Source: Ciona savignyi (Eukaryota; Chordata; Ascidiacea; Phlebobranchia; Cionidae). Taken from it: a stretch of DNA of 64,000 bases. The notes beneath the pieces were generated by a model. The model was given only the letters and a program-made list of their open reading frames with translations, was not told the origin of the DNA and made no database searches. The translations under genes were made by a program, and so were the position numbers. The stretch is taken from the NCBI GenBank assembly GCA_000149265.1, contig CH001698.1:886316-950315 (forward strand), written 5' to 3'. How positions within the stretch are numbered: position 1 is the first letter of the stretch; every line of letters starts with the position of its first letter. Positions 51,501-63,476 of this stretch are shown here, piece by piece.

Positions 51501-52349
51501 CAATCGTTCGTGAAAGCCGGCGTATTCAACCTGGACCAAATACTGGAGCACACTTCTGGCGAATACGACCAATACGACAACGTAGCGGGAAAATATGAGA
51601 TGATAGCCAATAACGTCGATTTCATGAATTTTTCAAAAATTATTGCTGCCGTTCCCAAACAATGGGACGAAACGCCGTTCGAAAACCTTCCAAAAACCAC
51701 AGAAAACTATCTGGAGAAATTAATTGAACAAACTAAAGAACGTTGTGCAACAAACAGACATGCCTATCGATTTTTGATAAAATTCAAAAAGCAACCGCCT
51801 CGTAAAAAACAACTGACATGGGCAAAAGATTTGGTAGAACCTCCAGACTGTGTAGATGACTGGAAAACAATTTACCTGAATCAGTATAACTGTACCATGT
51901 TGACCTCACTTAGATCGTTTCAAATTAAATTAAATTTAAGGGCAATTGTATGTAATGTGGCACTCCATGGCTTTGGCCTCGTTGACACCCCCCTGTGCGT
52001 TTTTTGTAAAGAAGTCCCAGAAACACTTATCCATGTATTCTGTAAATGTCGTTTTGTTACAAATTTCTGGGAAGAAGTGACGGCATGGCTATCTGCCAAA
52101 TTAAGATTATCTTTGAATTTTAACAAAAAGCAAATGTTATTTGGAATAACAAACTCTGGAAATGACCCGCTCTTAAACTGTGTATTACTGTGTGCTCGGT
52201 TCTGCATATACGTATCTAAAGTTAAACAAATAAGGCCAAGATTAATATTTTTTATCAAAAGATTATTTGAAATTCAAAAATGTGAAAAAATGTGTCAAAA
52301 TCAAAATGCAACAAAGTTTTATTTAAAATGGAATGCTCTGACTAATTAA
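48543..52349 (+). pseudogene. LINE ORF2, endonuclease plus reverse transcriptase, frameshifted
   Basis: The AP-endonuclease domain shows ILLQETHS, GCLYGPNADD, LGGDFNVILDD, RLDYFLIS and KTDHSLVS (about 48650-49250). The reverse-transcriptase domain shows NKSPGLDGF, PKKNKDHLYAENYRPITLLN, GFVPERYIGDNTR, LDIYKAFDTLDW, ARGVRQGDPLSPSLF and LADDTLVFTDGS (about 49960-50700). The catalytic aspartates are retained. A C-terminal cluster CVFCKEVPETLIHVFCKC (about 51990-52050) resembles zf-RVT. Frame breaks lie near 48565, 50252-50256 (A run), 50395-50399 (T run), 51255-51270 and 51480-51500. The protein ends at 52349, about 110 bases before the poly(A) tract. Confidence 0.85.
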
Positions 52350-52453
52350 AATTGGTTTTTGTTCTTGAGTTGTGAGTGTATTTCCATGATCGTACTTTTC
52401 GTGTGCCTTCGACGTTCTTTCTTATATCCCAATCGCCAATAAAAAAAAAAACT

Positions 52454-52495
<42 letters not shown>

Positions 52496-52509
52496 TGTGT
52501 GTGTGTGTG

Positions 52510-52921
52510 CCCCCAAAGGAATTCCCCGTGAAAACAAAAAACAATATGTATAATCATAGTTACAAATATACAGAGTGGACAAATGCGCAAGTTTCCACTT
52601 TATATAATAAAACTCTATGGTGTAACCATAACAAAATTGTTTGATCGGTAAAGTGTACAACGAGCGTTTAAACAAAAAGTAGTAAACGTGTTAAAACAAT
52701 TTCTGGTGTGTTAGCTAACTTGATCTTGCTGTGCAAAAATCTGATCTGACCAGAATATATTAACAAAATAATAATATCGCCTTGTTTACCATGTTTTTTT
52801 TAACCCGTTTGGGTTGGTAGCTCAGGTTGGTAATATTGTAAATGCATTTGCATTAAAATACCATTTTAAATTCCCTACAGTTTTAGAAAATTAAATCATT
52901 GTTAAACCAGTGAAAAGTAAC
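52510..52921. other. Upstream flank of the P450 gene
   Basis: About 400 bases between the LINE insertion and the first P450 exon. No gene or repeat is evident. It presumably contains the promoter, now only a few hundred bases from the LINE tail. Confidence 0.4.
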
Positions 52922-55900
52922 ATGTTTAAGTGTAGTCAACATATGAAAAACCTGACTGGGCCGTGTTTCAGCAATACAATATCAATCACCAGGAATCAAA
53001 ATGTTCTAGGTAAGTTATGTCTGAGTATATAAAAGTTAAAACAATATTTTTGCTAATATTGACATGATTATGTAGCACAATTTGTCTATTAAGTAAATTG
53101 CCCACCACAGGACACAAATGACACACTGATTCATCTGACCAGTTTTACTGGGCTATGCTGACTGGAGAAAAATAAAGTCTTCTTATTCCTATGATCATCT
53201 AATTATAGAGGCTACTGCATGCATTGCAAAAACTTTTTCCAAGTGGTTTGAAAACTTTTAAGAATTTTTTTACAGCCCAAGAGAAAGTCATCGATAATGC
53301 TATGAAGTCATTGGCTGAGATACCCAAACCGAAAAGTCTTCCAATTCTTGGCACATTTTTGGATTACACTAAATTTAAAGGTTTTGAAGTCGGAAATATT
53401 GCTGAGTTTTACAAATCAAGATTTGAAGATTTGGGTCCAATTTTCAAGGAAAATATATTTCCAGGTAAGTACGGATGGTATGTTTTGTTTAGGATAGGTA
53501 TAAGTATAAGATAAACTTGTTTAATATTCATGGAAGTTGGAAAAAGCAGAGAGCATTATAAAATAGCTTGGGTGATTGTTTGATTTGGTCATGCCGAAAG
53601 TGTGATTGCAATGTTGAAATATCATATGTAACTCTGGAGTGTGAAGCATGTTACTGTCATTGCCTCAATTCTGTGGATTAACATATAAATAAATTAAAAT
53701 TTCAAATAAAGGGTTTTTGAATCTCACTGCAATGGTTCTAGCAACCCGACTGTGCCCTAGGTAACCTTATAATTACCCGTGTTATAACAACTTAGCTGTC
53801 ACTGTTTTATTCCTCGGGATCAAAATAAGTCCTACCATCCAATTAAATCGCTGTTTTAAAACTCAATGACTGGTAGTGTCTATTCACTCAGGAACTTTTT
53901 ATCTAGCTTGCCAATGGTGTTGCAATGCTTGCATGTTAGGTAATTCGATTGTATATTTGCATTAATAGATGTTTAATATATTTCTATTACAAACAGGACT
54001 TACAGATATGACAGTGTATTGTTCCTCACCCCAAGACAATGAAACCATGTTTCGGACAGAAGGAAAACTTGCAAACCGAGATCCAATCGCTGTTCTTAAA
54101 TTTTCCAGGGAAAAATTGGGAATTCCTACAGGTCTTGTTAATATACAAGGGGAAGAATGGTATACGGTAAAGCTTTAATAAAAATATGAACAAAAATAAT
54201 GTCATGCACTGCACTTATATGCATGGGTCACATACCGTATTTACTTGATTGTTAGCCGCCCCTGATTGTAAGCCGCCCTTGATTGTAAGCCGCGGGTGAT
54301 AGTGTAAAAAATTTAATGTAAGCCGCATTTACTGTATCGGTGCTTATCGTATACCGTATGGGTTTTAGCATATCTGTATGAGCATGAAAATTACAGTATG
54401 GTTACTGGTACCCGTTCTTGAATTCGCGTATGATGTAGTTTAGACAGTGGAAAACATAGCATCAGACAAAATACCGTATCGACATTGCAACAAATCGCTA
54501 AGCAAAAAAAATGTAAACCGCCCTTGAATGTAAGCCGCCCTTGAATTTAAGCCGCAAACATGATGGAAAGAAAAACTTTATAAGCGGCGGCTCACATCGA
54601 GTAAATACGGTATTACTTTTAAGCATGGTTTCCTGAACTATATTGTTATTAAGTTTTTGTACTTATTTAAAGGACACTTTACATAGTAGATAGTACTGTA
54701 ATAAAACAACAATACTTAGTGTGCCTTTACAATATAAGTTCAGAGTACAACTTACAAGAAAGAGTTTTGTGTTGTCACACTGACAAATGTTGTAATTACC
54801 TCATCAGAATGCCCAGTGTAGCAGTAGGTTAAGCTAGGAATTTGTTTGTTGTAGTTGTTTAAGACTAAAACTAAATTGCAAATTTTTTGCTTAGTTGCGG
54901 AAGATAGTGAATAAGCATTTTTTGAGCAACTCTTCCGTGTGGTCGTATGATAAAGAACTTCATGAAGTATCAGATGATTTCGTTGAATATATATCACAAA
55001 ACTTGGATTCAAATAATGAGGTAAATATGTTTAGATAAGCTGCCTTTATAACATAATTTCAATTTTTAAAAAATCAAAGAATATAATAAAACAAATATAT
55101 AAATCCGTTTGCATTCTATTTGTATTCCAACTGCGCTGTGTTGTATCAAGTATTAATAACTAATCACAATTATGTATATTATAATTCTTATTATGTTTCC
55201 TTTAAAGCGTAAATATTTATGGTATATAAATGTATTCTAACCCAGTCCTGACTGTTACAAATACACCATCTTCCGTTTTTGTAACAGAATTATATCAATC
55301 TGAAAGTGTACCAAAATCAGTTTTCTGAAGTATAAATAAATAAATGATTAAATTGTAAAGTATTTCTATATATTATTACTTTATTACTTATCCTCATTAA
55401 CTTTGCTCTTTGTATGCAAAATATATCTAAAGAATTTAGGTTTTATACCCTACTAAATAAATTAATCCGATTCTGTAATCGCTCTAACAACACATTCTCC
55501 TTTATCAGTGGAATACATTCCATGATGTATGAAAACAAAAAACCCTGTGTTTTTATATTGCTTAGGCCTAGTACTCGAAACAAAATCTAAACCTTCTTGT
55601 ATCAAACTAATTGCGTTTTAATTAAACATAGGTATTCTGATACTTGCGTATAATGATATGTAATCTAACCAATTTTTGATTTTATAACAATTGATTTTTT
55701 TTAAACTATCCATTTTATTTTTAATGCAATCTTATTAATCCAAGGTTCCCAACTTCAGACTTGCATTAAACAAATGGGCTCTCGAAGGAGCTGGGACCTT
55801 TTGCTTGGACACTAGATTTGGTAAATCAAATTGAATTTCAGGTTTTAAATATTTACATAGGTTTTAATAACTTTATGGGTGTGGCATAGGTATTATGTCA

Positions 55901-58900
55901 TAAATTCCTGCTGTTGTTTAATATACAATTACATATAAAATGGGTATTGTATTAAGATTCACTCGTATTAGCAGTTTTGTTGTTGTTCATGAGATTGAAC
56001 AAATCATTAAATTACGTTATATAAAAATAAATTGATAAAAACTTGATAATATATACAAAAAAGATCAGTTGCCTCTTAATAATACTTTTCTAAAATCGGC
56101 TTCCTAAGGCAAATTGAGTCTCCAATAAGCCAACAATCAAAGGAACAAACTCTGATAATATTTGCAGTTTGCTACATATCCTCTTTGTGATTTTTTAACA
56201 TCTTGTGAGTGTTTTCTCTTTCCTGAAGATTTTGTTGGTAGCATTATTTTCTGTTCAATGCTGGTTGATCAAGCATTTTAGATGGTTGTGAGGTTGTGAC
56301 AGTATTTAGGTATTATCAATGATGTTTGGTATTTCTCAAGCAAAAAGAAAATTATGTGAATTTGCCATTAATTCCCAAAATATTAATAAAATGTAGTTTA
56401 AATTCAGGTGAATACTAATTAGTACAATTTGCATACCTGTCTAAAGTATTTTTTTCTTCATACAGGAATGTTTTCTGAGAAAACGGATGAAAACCTGCAA
56501 CTGATTGTGGACAACACTGCCTTGCTATTTGATTTACTGACAGAGTTGAATTTTGCTCCTCCTGTCTGGAGGTATTTCGAAACAAAGAAAATTAAGGTGC
56601 ACACTTTATTCATGTTAAGGTTAAGTAACATGTTGGAGCATTAGTCAAAAAGTTGTGGGAACGAAGCTGGTAACTTTTATTAGTGTTTACTGCTTCAATT
56701 CAATGAATTATTGCAAAAAAAAACATTATACAGCAATGTAAATATAATAATAAAAAACACTCCAGTAAACTGACTGTGGGTATGAGGTCAGATTGTTATA
56801 ACTCCATGGGTTATCCCACCCATTGAATTTTTATATATATATAATAATGTCAAGCTGCACTAGCTATGGGTTGGGCATTGGGTGTTGTTTTGGTATTTGT
56901 AATCAATAAACTTTTTACTTCTTTGCTAATGAACAGAAAATATTACAGACCATGATCATTTTAAAAGATCAATTTTAAACAGGCATTAAAAAAATGCCAA
57001 GCTGTGCAGCTGGAAGCCATCAGTAAACAACGCGATAGAATGATGGAGAAAGTGAAACATAAGAATGATAAAGATTTGACAAAACTTGAGATATTGGTGA
57101 CAAAAAAGGATCTGCCAGATAGGTGAGATGCAAAATGTATTTTAAATTGCATCTGTCTACCTCTAAAGTGAACTAAAAACCTGCTCTTTGGAAATATTTG
57201 TTTTGATTTAAACTTTATAATAAAAAATATACTCATTTTTCACGCATTGTTTACAAAATAAGATACGCGTGGGTCTTTGTACCTAACTTACTTATTAAAA
57301 TGGTATCATTAACAATTTATTTACAATTGACCAATCAAATCGAACAAGCTCTCTACTTCAGTCAATTTTGACATACCGGTACCACTTTCCCAGTGAGGTA
57401 GCAATACTGATTTCGGATATGCTTGGTGGAGGGGTAGACACAACTTCAAATGCTGCAGCCTTTATGCTTTACGTTCTGGCGATCAATCCTGAAAAGCAAG
57501 AAATATTGAGAGAAGAAATAAAAAGTGCTCTCCAGTCAGATAAAGTGGACGGCATGGTAATAGCTATGCCATATCTTGAAACTATTCATATAAGGGTGTT
57601 CATTTTCAAAAGTATTTGTTGCAGAATTTATTTGCATTACATTAAAAGCATCAAAAATTGTTATTAATTTAAAATAAAAAATGATCTTATTCTGTGTGAG
57701 GTAGCTCGTTCAAAAATATGATATCTCCAAATTTCAGTCACTACAAAGAATGAAGTATCTGCACGCTTGTGTACTTGAGGCTCAGAGGATGTTCCCACTA
57801 ACTGTTGGCACATCCAGACGACTGTTGCAGGATACTAATCTGTCCGGTTATTTAGTTCCAAAGGGTAATAATAATTTAAGCTATGTTCAGTATTAAGGCT
57901 GTTAATTCACCATATATTTTTGTTATGGCTAACCAATTGGATTTTAAAATTTACAAATCTGTATTTCCGATTCAAATCAATGGTCAGATACAATGAACAA
58001 GTGCTGCAGTCGGAACTCATGGGGATATCATTTAAAAACAAAAACGTGGTTATTAAGTGTTTTGTTTTAATCATGGTATTAGTTCAATGGCACAAAATCA
58101 TGCTAAATTAAATAAATAAATACCAACACAGCTATTCTGTCCCATTTTTAAAATAGTGAAAGGTACCTTGTTTATTAAAATATATCATAAAAGTGCTAAA
58201 AAAGTTTTTAATTTTAAGGAACAAAAGTGATTATGTTATCCAATGTCATGAACGGTCATAATCCTGCTTATTTCGAGGATCCGGAAACGTATTTGCCAGA
58301 GCGTTGGCTGCAAAGAAATCCCAACATCAAGTAAGTGCCGTGTATCTTTAACAAATTAAGCTGTAGTTGAATGCCAAAGTTAGGCGGTGTGTCTGAACCC
58401 CTTAACTCTTTAACTATGTAGAATAAAGATTTAGACATTAAGGTTACAAAGATATGCCAATGCTACAGAAATACATATTGTAAATATTGTTAAAATCACA
58501 AAGATAGCTCAACGGATGCTATGTTACATTAGCACAAAGGTTGTAACATTTTCTATTGTGATGTAATCATCAAAGTAAATATGCGAAATATACATACTGA
58601 AATTTAATATGAAAGTGGTTCAGTTTACCAATTTTTATATTTATATTTTGTAAACAATAAAGTGAAATATTATCATTAGAAAAAGGACAACCTTTTTATT
58701 ACAATGCTGCTATTTAAAATTGTATATGGTAAATGATAACATGCAGATTTCTTTAAAGTGTAAATAAAACTTGAATTGTTCTTTCTATAATTGTAATGTG
58801 ATATATTGTATTAAATCAACTAATGATCACTTTATAATTAATATCTCTTATTTTAACGTGACAGGAAACTATTATGTGCGTGATATTTCAATCCCCATAA

Positions 58901-59405
58901 AAGCATGGTTTCTAGATGATTAATTTGAAAAGCTCTATGCATGCATGCTATACTATTTATAATTAAACAAAGCACAAGCATTTCTTTGATATAAGTGTCA
59001 AATTAAAGCAGCATTTTCTAAGCAATTAAAAAGGCCACATGACCACTGTAGTTATGAACAATTGCTTTTCCCCTACCGAAGATTGTTTTAAATACGTAGT
59101 TTAAAAAACTTTATTCTATTAGTAACCATAAAGAAAACCCTCCGTTAAATATGATGTTGTGTAATTTAAATGCATTATTATGATTGGTTAATATATATTA
59201 CAGATTTGCCATGACTGGCTCTTTTGGAATTGGTGCCAGAGCTTGTCCTGGACGAAAGTTTGCAATGCAAGAAGTTCACTACCTCCTGATCAGTGTGCTA
59301 AGTCGATTTAAACTGCAGTACAACTACAAGCCAATTAAAGCTAAATTCCGAATGGTCACTGTGACATCAGAAGAACCCCAATTTACTTTCATTCCCCTCA
59401 AGTAA
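52922..59405 (+). CDS. Mitochondrial-clan cytochrome P450
   Basis: Exons: 52922-53009, 53209-53464, 53997-54166, 54895-55020, 55745-55820, 56466-56596, 56983-57122, 57394-57556 (57595 alternative), 57738-57864, 58219-58330, 59204-59405. With one base removed from the A/T runs at 53228-53238 all phases agree and the protein is 529 residues, typical for CYP11/24/27 relatives. Landmarks: C-helix GLVNIQGEEWYTLRK; I-helix oxygen-binding LGGGVDTTSN; K-helix EAQR; meander PERWLQRNP; heme loop FGIGARACPGRKFA, whose cysteine ligates the iron. GGVDTTSN and the GEEWY...LR pattern are characteristic of the mitochondrial clan, which takes electrons from adrenodoxin and hydroxylates sterols, vitamin D or similar lipids. 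The N-terminal exon is basic and Ser/Thr-rich, compatible with a matrix-targeting peptide. The substrate is unknown. Confidence 0.88.
54232..54613. mobile_element. 382-bp inverted-repeat element (MITE-like) in a P450 intron
   Basis: The left end ATACCGTATTTACTTGAT..AGCCGCC is repeated inverted at the right end as GGCGGCTCACATCGAGTAAA..TACGGTAT, giving terminal inverted repeats of about 28 bases. Internally the subterminal unit TTGATTGTAAGCCGCCC or TTGAATGTAAGCCGCCC recurs about five times, near both ends. There is no coding potential. This is the structure of a non-autonomous DNA transposon. A target-site duplication is not certain because the termini are partly palindromic. Confidence 0.75.
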
Positions 59406-62279
59406 CCAGACTACTTTGTGCCATATTTTCTATTAAGCGCCACAGTTTCTTTAAATACTTAAATATCACCAATGCACTGATTGTTTATTTATATCTATGA
59501 AGTAAAAGTTCACATAATTGAGTTTTTTAATATTTTACCACTAATTGAGACACAGTGACCATAGATACAAATAAATAAGCGTTTCATACATAGAACAGTC
59601 TATTTTGGTCTAATACAATGCAATGTGATTGCTAATACATCTGATTATTCTATTTGTAAATTTTGTTTTATATTGCTGTAATTGTTCAAACATTTTAATT
59701 GTGCCAAAATTACCTTTTTAATTGTTCTAAAATTACTTCGATTTATTCTGTATTAAGAGTTTTTACTGTATATTTCTTCATTAACTTCATATATTGTTTA
59801 TTCATTTAACTCAGTTGGTACTACGGTCGGCCGTCAGCAAAGGTTGAATCTAAACCGGCCATTGGCTAGTCGATTGAGTTTTTGGACACAGATATTATTA
59901 GATGTCGCCTTAATTTAGTGGATTAATGGGTTAAACTAAAAGAAATAGCACACTGCAATCGCTCCAGTAACCACACGGAGAACATGCTGTAATCTGATAA
60001 TTGCACAAGTGATAACACTTTTTCTGCCTTTTCTCATCCACAGGGATAAAAGCGAATACTATTATATATTTAAATTCAAACAAATGTAAAAAAACATTTA
60101 AGTCTTAATAATTGGCATTGTGATAATAAAATGTTCAAAAAACATGTACATTATATTAAATCAATTGTAATAACAGGTCGTTACTACACGAAAAATGTGA
60201 ACGTTTTGATTTAACTATTGTTAACCCTTTAACTGCCGGCTGTTTTTCAGTTCATTTTTCGGCTAAGTAACCTTAGGTTAGAAGCTTCTGTACACAAAAC
60301 TATTGATGTAAGCATGATATGATCAACAGAAAAATTGTTCAGTAATAAATTTTCTTTTTATTTGCATTAATAAAATTTCGATGACGTCATATATTCTGCA
60401 ATGACGTCATTGTTACTATTTAGGTCAACAAAAACTATCTTTTTTTCTCATTTACAAACAAAACAGTATGTAGCAAAGTTATTTATGATTATCTTTGGAA
60501 CATTTTTGTACTACTCTTTTTGTGATGACGTCACAACTTGACTGATGACGTCGTAATACGCAAATCGAAAAAAAAAATTTTTTTTTTTTTTTACACTTGC
60601 CCAATAAAACACAAACACATAGCCACAGCAAAACAAAACTGATGCAAAACATCTTCAAAAAGGTTCTTCATCGCTAGAACTACTCAAAAATGAAGCACAA
60701 CTGCTTTCAGAATCATTATCAGCTTACAAAAGGACAGATTCTTCTGTTTTTACCCTCCATAAGCTCAAAAAATAGCCTAATCCAAAATGTACAAGCCAAA
60801 AACTAGTGTCCCTTAATGAACAGAGTTCCGACATTCGGGTTTTCCCGCCAAAACCGCATGGAAGCAAAAATGTGTCCAAATTATTGTGTCAAGCATAGGC
60901 GAAATCATTGAATTAATGCAACAATTTGAACACCAAAGCTTAGTTTATCTAGATACTTTCGTGAAAGGAAGTTTATTTACCTAGTAGACTATAATTAGTT
61001 CAGTTTTGTTACATTTAAGGGATTTGGGGCTATTTTACCTCACTTTGTTGTACCAATGCGGCAAATTGATTTTTGTTTGTGTCAATAGCAGATTTAGTGG
61101 CGCCAGGCATTTAGCAAACTTTGAACCTAAACCTTCCTTTCCTTAACTATTTCTATTTTATTTAAGCTATATACCGGTAGACTGTAAGTATAGCGTACTA
61201 TACCGCCCTTACTGTAAATTGAATTGAATACTCCAGAAATTACTGTTAAAATTGAAATTTATTTACAGACTATATCAGTCAGGAGCCATTGATTATCAAA
61301 CACTAGAAGCATGGAAAAAAAACAAACCAAATAGGCCAACTAGAGATATCCATTTCACAAATCACAATATTATGTAATTTAATAAGTCGCCCTACTGCAA
61401 TGACTGCACGAGCTTTTTCTTAGCCATGGTTTTGCTGCCCAATTCTCCTAGGCTAGCTTTAAATTCTTTTTTTTTGTTTTTCTCACATTTGTTTGTAAAT
61501 AATTTGTAAGCGAACATGGACGAATCTCTTTAAGATTTTTATCTTAACACTGTGGCAAGTAGGAAATTGGAAAGATTCGGTGGCTGCCGACACTTGTTTT
61601 AAAATAACTTTTCTAACATTTTTCATTGCTTTTAATTTAGCTTCCCCAATTAGTCTCATGGTTGATTCTGATATTTTAATCATGCTGAAAACTTTGTCCG
61701 AGACTTCAACGAGAGAGTTTCCAGTGTAATCTTTTAATTTTGTGAGCTGTATAGAATCATCATGCAACAGTTGCACACTCGATAGTTGAGAGGTAAGAAC
61801 TTCCTCCATACATTTGTCGCATGTTATTTGATGTTTTTTTACTCTAGAAACACTACCCAGCCAAATAGTACAAACTATTGAGATCACTCTTGTCGAAGTT
61901 GCATGGTTCCAAAGGTAGTTGCATGTCAACTTCAGGTAACAGTATATCATCAGATGCTGCTGCCAGTTGTGCTGGCTGTTGTAAAAAATCTGCCAAGTAT
62001 TGAGCGTCATCTTTTTGATGGTTTCCCCCGGAAGAAGTATGCAGAAATTGGGCAACGCTTATCATTTTCAATGCACATTTAAATTCAAGAGGAGATGGGG
62101 TGGGATTTTTCAAGCGAACAGAACTGAATAGATTTTTAAGGCAATCCTGTGTGAGCCTAGAGGTGAGTAGGTAAAGATGCCATTGTATCTAGAATACTGA
62201 ATCAAAATTAACTTTAAAAGTAACTTAGCAAACTTTTATGTAACAACAAATTATTTAAATGATGAAATTATTAAAAGTT
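59406..62279. other. P450 3' flank, SINE, possible transposon end and transposase remnant
   Basis: Contains AATAAA near 59568 downstream of the P450 stop, a family-A SINE at 59805-60010, a TTAACCCTTTAACTGCCGGC motif at about 60221 that resembles a piggyBac-type end, four TGACGTC-type sites at 60380-60555, and the C-terminal part of a broken transposase at 61483-62113 (minus strand, described separately). Confidence 0.45.
59805..60010 (+). repeat. tRNA-derived SINE copy, family A
   Basis: Head AACTCAGTTGGTACTACGG, GGTTGAATCTAAACCGGCC (B-box-like), then GTCGATTGAGTTTTTGGACA, GGATTAATGGGTTAAAC, CACACTGCAATCGCTCC. It has the same order of blocks as the copy at 46345 but is more diverged. Confidence 0.55.
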
Positions 62280-62552
62280 TTATTGGAATAAATAACTGTA
62301 ACAAATGGGATCCCAACTTTCAATAGTTTCTTCTTCAGCTTCACTCGTCTCTATAACTGCAGATGATGAAAGTTGGCAGTAAGAATGCTCTTGAACAAGC
62401 AGTTGTTCTCTTTTCTGCTGTGCAGCAAGTAAATTTATTCTTTTTTTAGGTGATTTCCGAGGACTCTGTATTTTTTTATGAGCAAACAGCGTTGGAACTG
62501 CTGTCTTCTTTAATTTTTTCCCCATAACGAACTGACTGCAGTGAAAATGATC
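61483..62552 (-). pseudogene. THAP/P-element-type transposase remnant
   Basis: An exon starting at 62552 after a good acceptor reads DHFHCSQF...KKLKKTAVPTLF, the end of a THAP zinc-finger domain (conserved H near DHF and the AVPTLF signature), and stops at 62280. Farther along the minus strand, 62113-61856 reads NPTPSPLEFKCALKMISV to FDKSDLNSLYYLAG. In a shifted frame 61855-61483 then reads SRVKKHQITCDKCMEEV and QLTKLKDYTGNSLVEVSDKVF. This combination (LEF-x-YAL-like, SLYYLAG, CxxC, LTxLKDxGG-like) recalls the C-terminal part of P-element/THAP9-like transposases. The catalytic middle domain was not found and the frames are interrupted, so it is a decayed copy. Confidence 0.55.
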
Positions 62553-63114
62553 CTGTAAGAAAATGTGTATGTACTTTGTTTCATTTTAAATTTTTAGCAA
62601 TGTTTAGGCCTACACTAAAAAGTCTAAATGTCATTGATATGTCCTGTCCTGTAATATCCCATTGTCCTGTTCTGGTGTGTCCTGTCCTGTTTTACCAACA
62701 ACCTAGTAAATTCTTAGCATGGTATTCGGAGTACAATTTCTCCTCTCCTATGATTCAAAATGCTTACAGTTTGAATACTTAAGCTAAACTTCACATAAAC
62801 GAGAATTGTCTGTAACTTCCCAATTTTTTCTGTTTAATTTTGCTTTCTACAAAACTCGCTTTCCTTTTTCTTTTGGGAATCTAAACATTTTTTTCTTATT
62901 TTCAGTGTGGTTTGTGCAGCCCCAAGCACTACACCCTGTAATTTTATTGCTATGATGTAAAGTCTGTATTCAATTTAACCGTTTTACCTTTGTCAGACTT
63001 GTATATAGCAAATAAATGTATAAGAATAAACAAACATGATGCAGTTTTTTATTTAATAACTGGTAGGTAAAATCAGTTGCATGATATGTTCGAGACACCA
63101 CTTTTCATTGTCTA

Positions 63115-63476
63115 CTACTGAAATTCTGTTGGAATTTCATTATTGTTTGTCGACTTTATCATCTCAAGGGGTTTGAACTGTATAATTTCATCCCTTTTGG
63201 AGAGATTATCTAAAAAGTTAAAAGAATGTGCTTGTCTTGCAAGTTCCGTAAGATATTCCATATAGCCAGCAAGAAAATGCGACTTCTCTAGGCCATATTA
63301 CACAACCCTAAATCCTGTAGCAGCAGCAAAGCAAGTAACAAAAACAATAAGGTCCAAGATAAATATGTTATAGGCTTATCGCCCCACCATCTGACAGACT
63401 TGCAAAACTCAAATAATCTTATGAGTTCACCACAGTTGCTGAGAAAACTCTTTGGTTCAAGTCCTGCAAGCTGCAA
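63115..63476 (-). CDS. Last exon(s) of an unrecognised minus-strand gene
   Basis: One open stretch (63476-63288) reads ELIRLFEFCKSVRWWGDKP followed by a strongly hydrophobic segment, SWTLLFLLLALLLLQ, and ends NMA-stop. A second stretch, in another frame, starts at an AG acceptor near 63288 and runs 63287-63115 as KSHFLAGYMEYLTELARQ...FNFLDNLSKRDEII...PTEFQ-stop. AATAAA occurs on the minus strand at about 63015-63030, suitably placed downstream. Either the second stretch is the terminal exon or both belong to one exon broken by an indel. A membrane protein with a short cytosolic tail is possible. The upstream part lies right of the window or is unrecognised. Confidence 0.35.

Larger units (their letters stand above)
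47053..52492 (+). mobile_element. Non-LTR retrotransposon (LINE), L1/Tx1-like, degraded
   Basis: About 5.4 kb. ORF1 carries zinc knuckles, and ORF2 carries an AP-type endonuclease, a reverse transcriptase and a C-terminal zf-RVT-like cysteine cluster. The element ends in a 35-base poly(A) tract (52458-52492). TG dinucleotide runs flank both ends (47041-47052 and 52494-52509), consistent with a target-site duplication in a TG microsatellite. The gene order and the YADD-box variant LADDTLVF point to the L1/Tx1 superfamily. Frames are broken at least five times, mostly next to homopolymers, so the copy is dead or mis-sequenced. Confidence 0.9.

Noticed and set aside
57581-57667. Continuation of the P450 open frame after the donor region
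   Set aside because: Beyond the possible alternative donor at 57595 the frame becomes basic and hydrophobic without P450 similarity and is intron sequence.
60566-60592. A/T homopolymer run as a possible retrotransposon tail
   Set aside because: No coding or SINE body is attached, so no element can be assigned.
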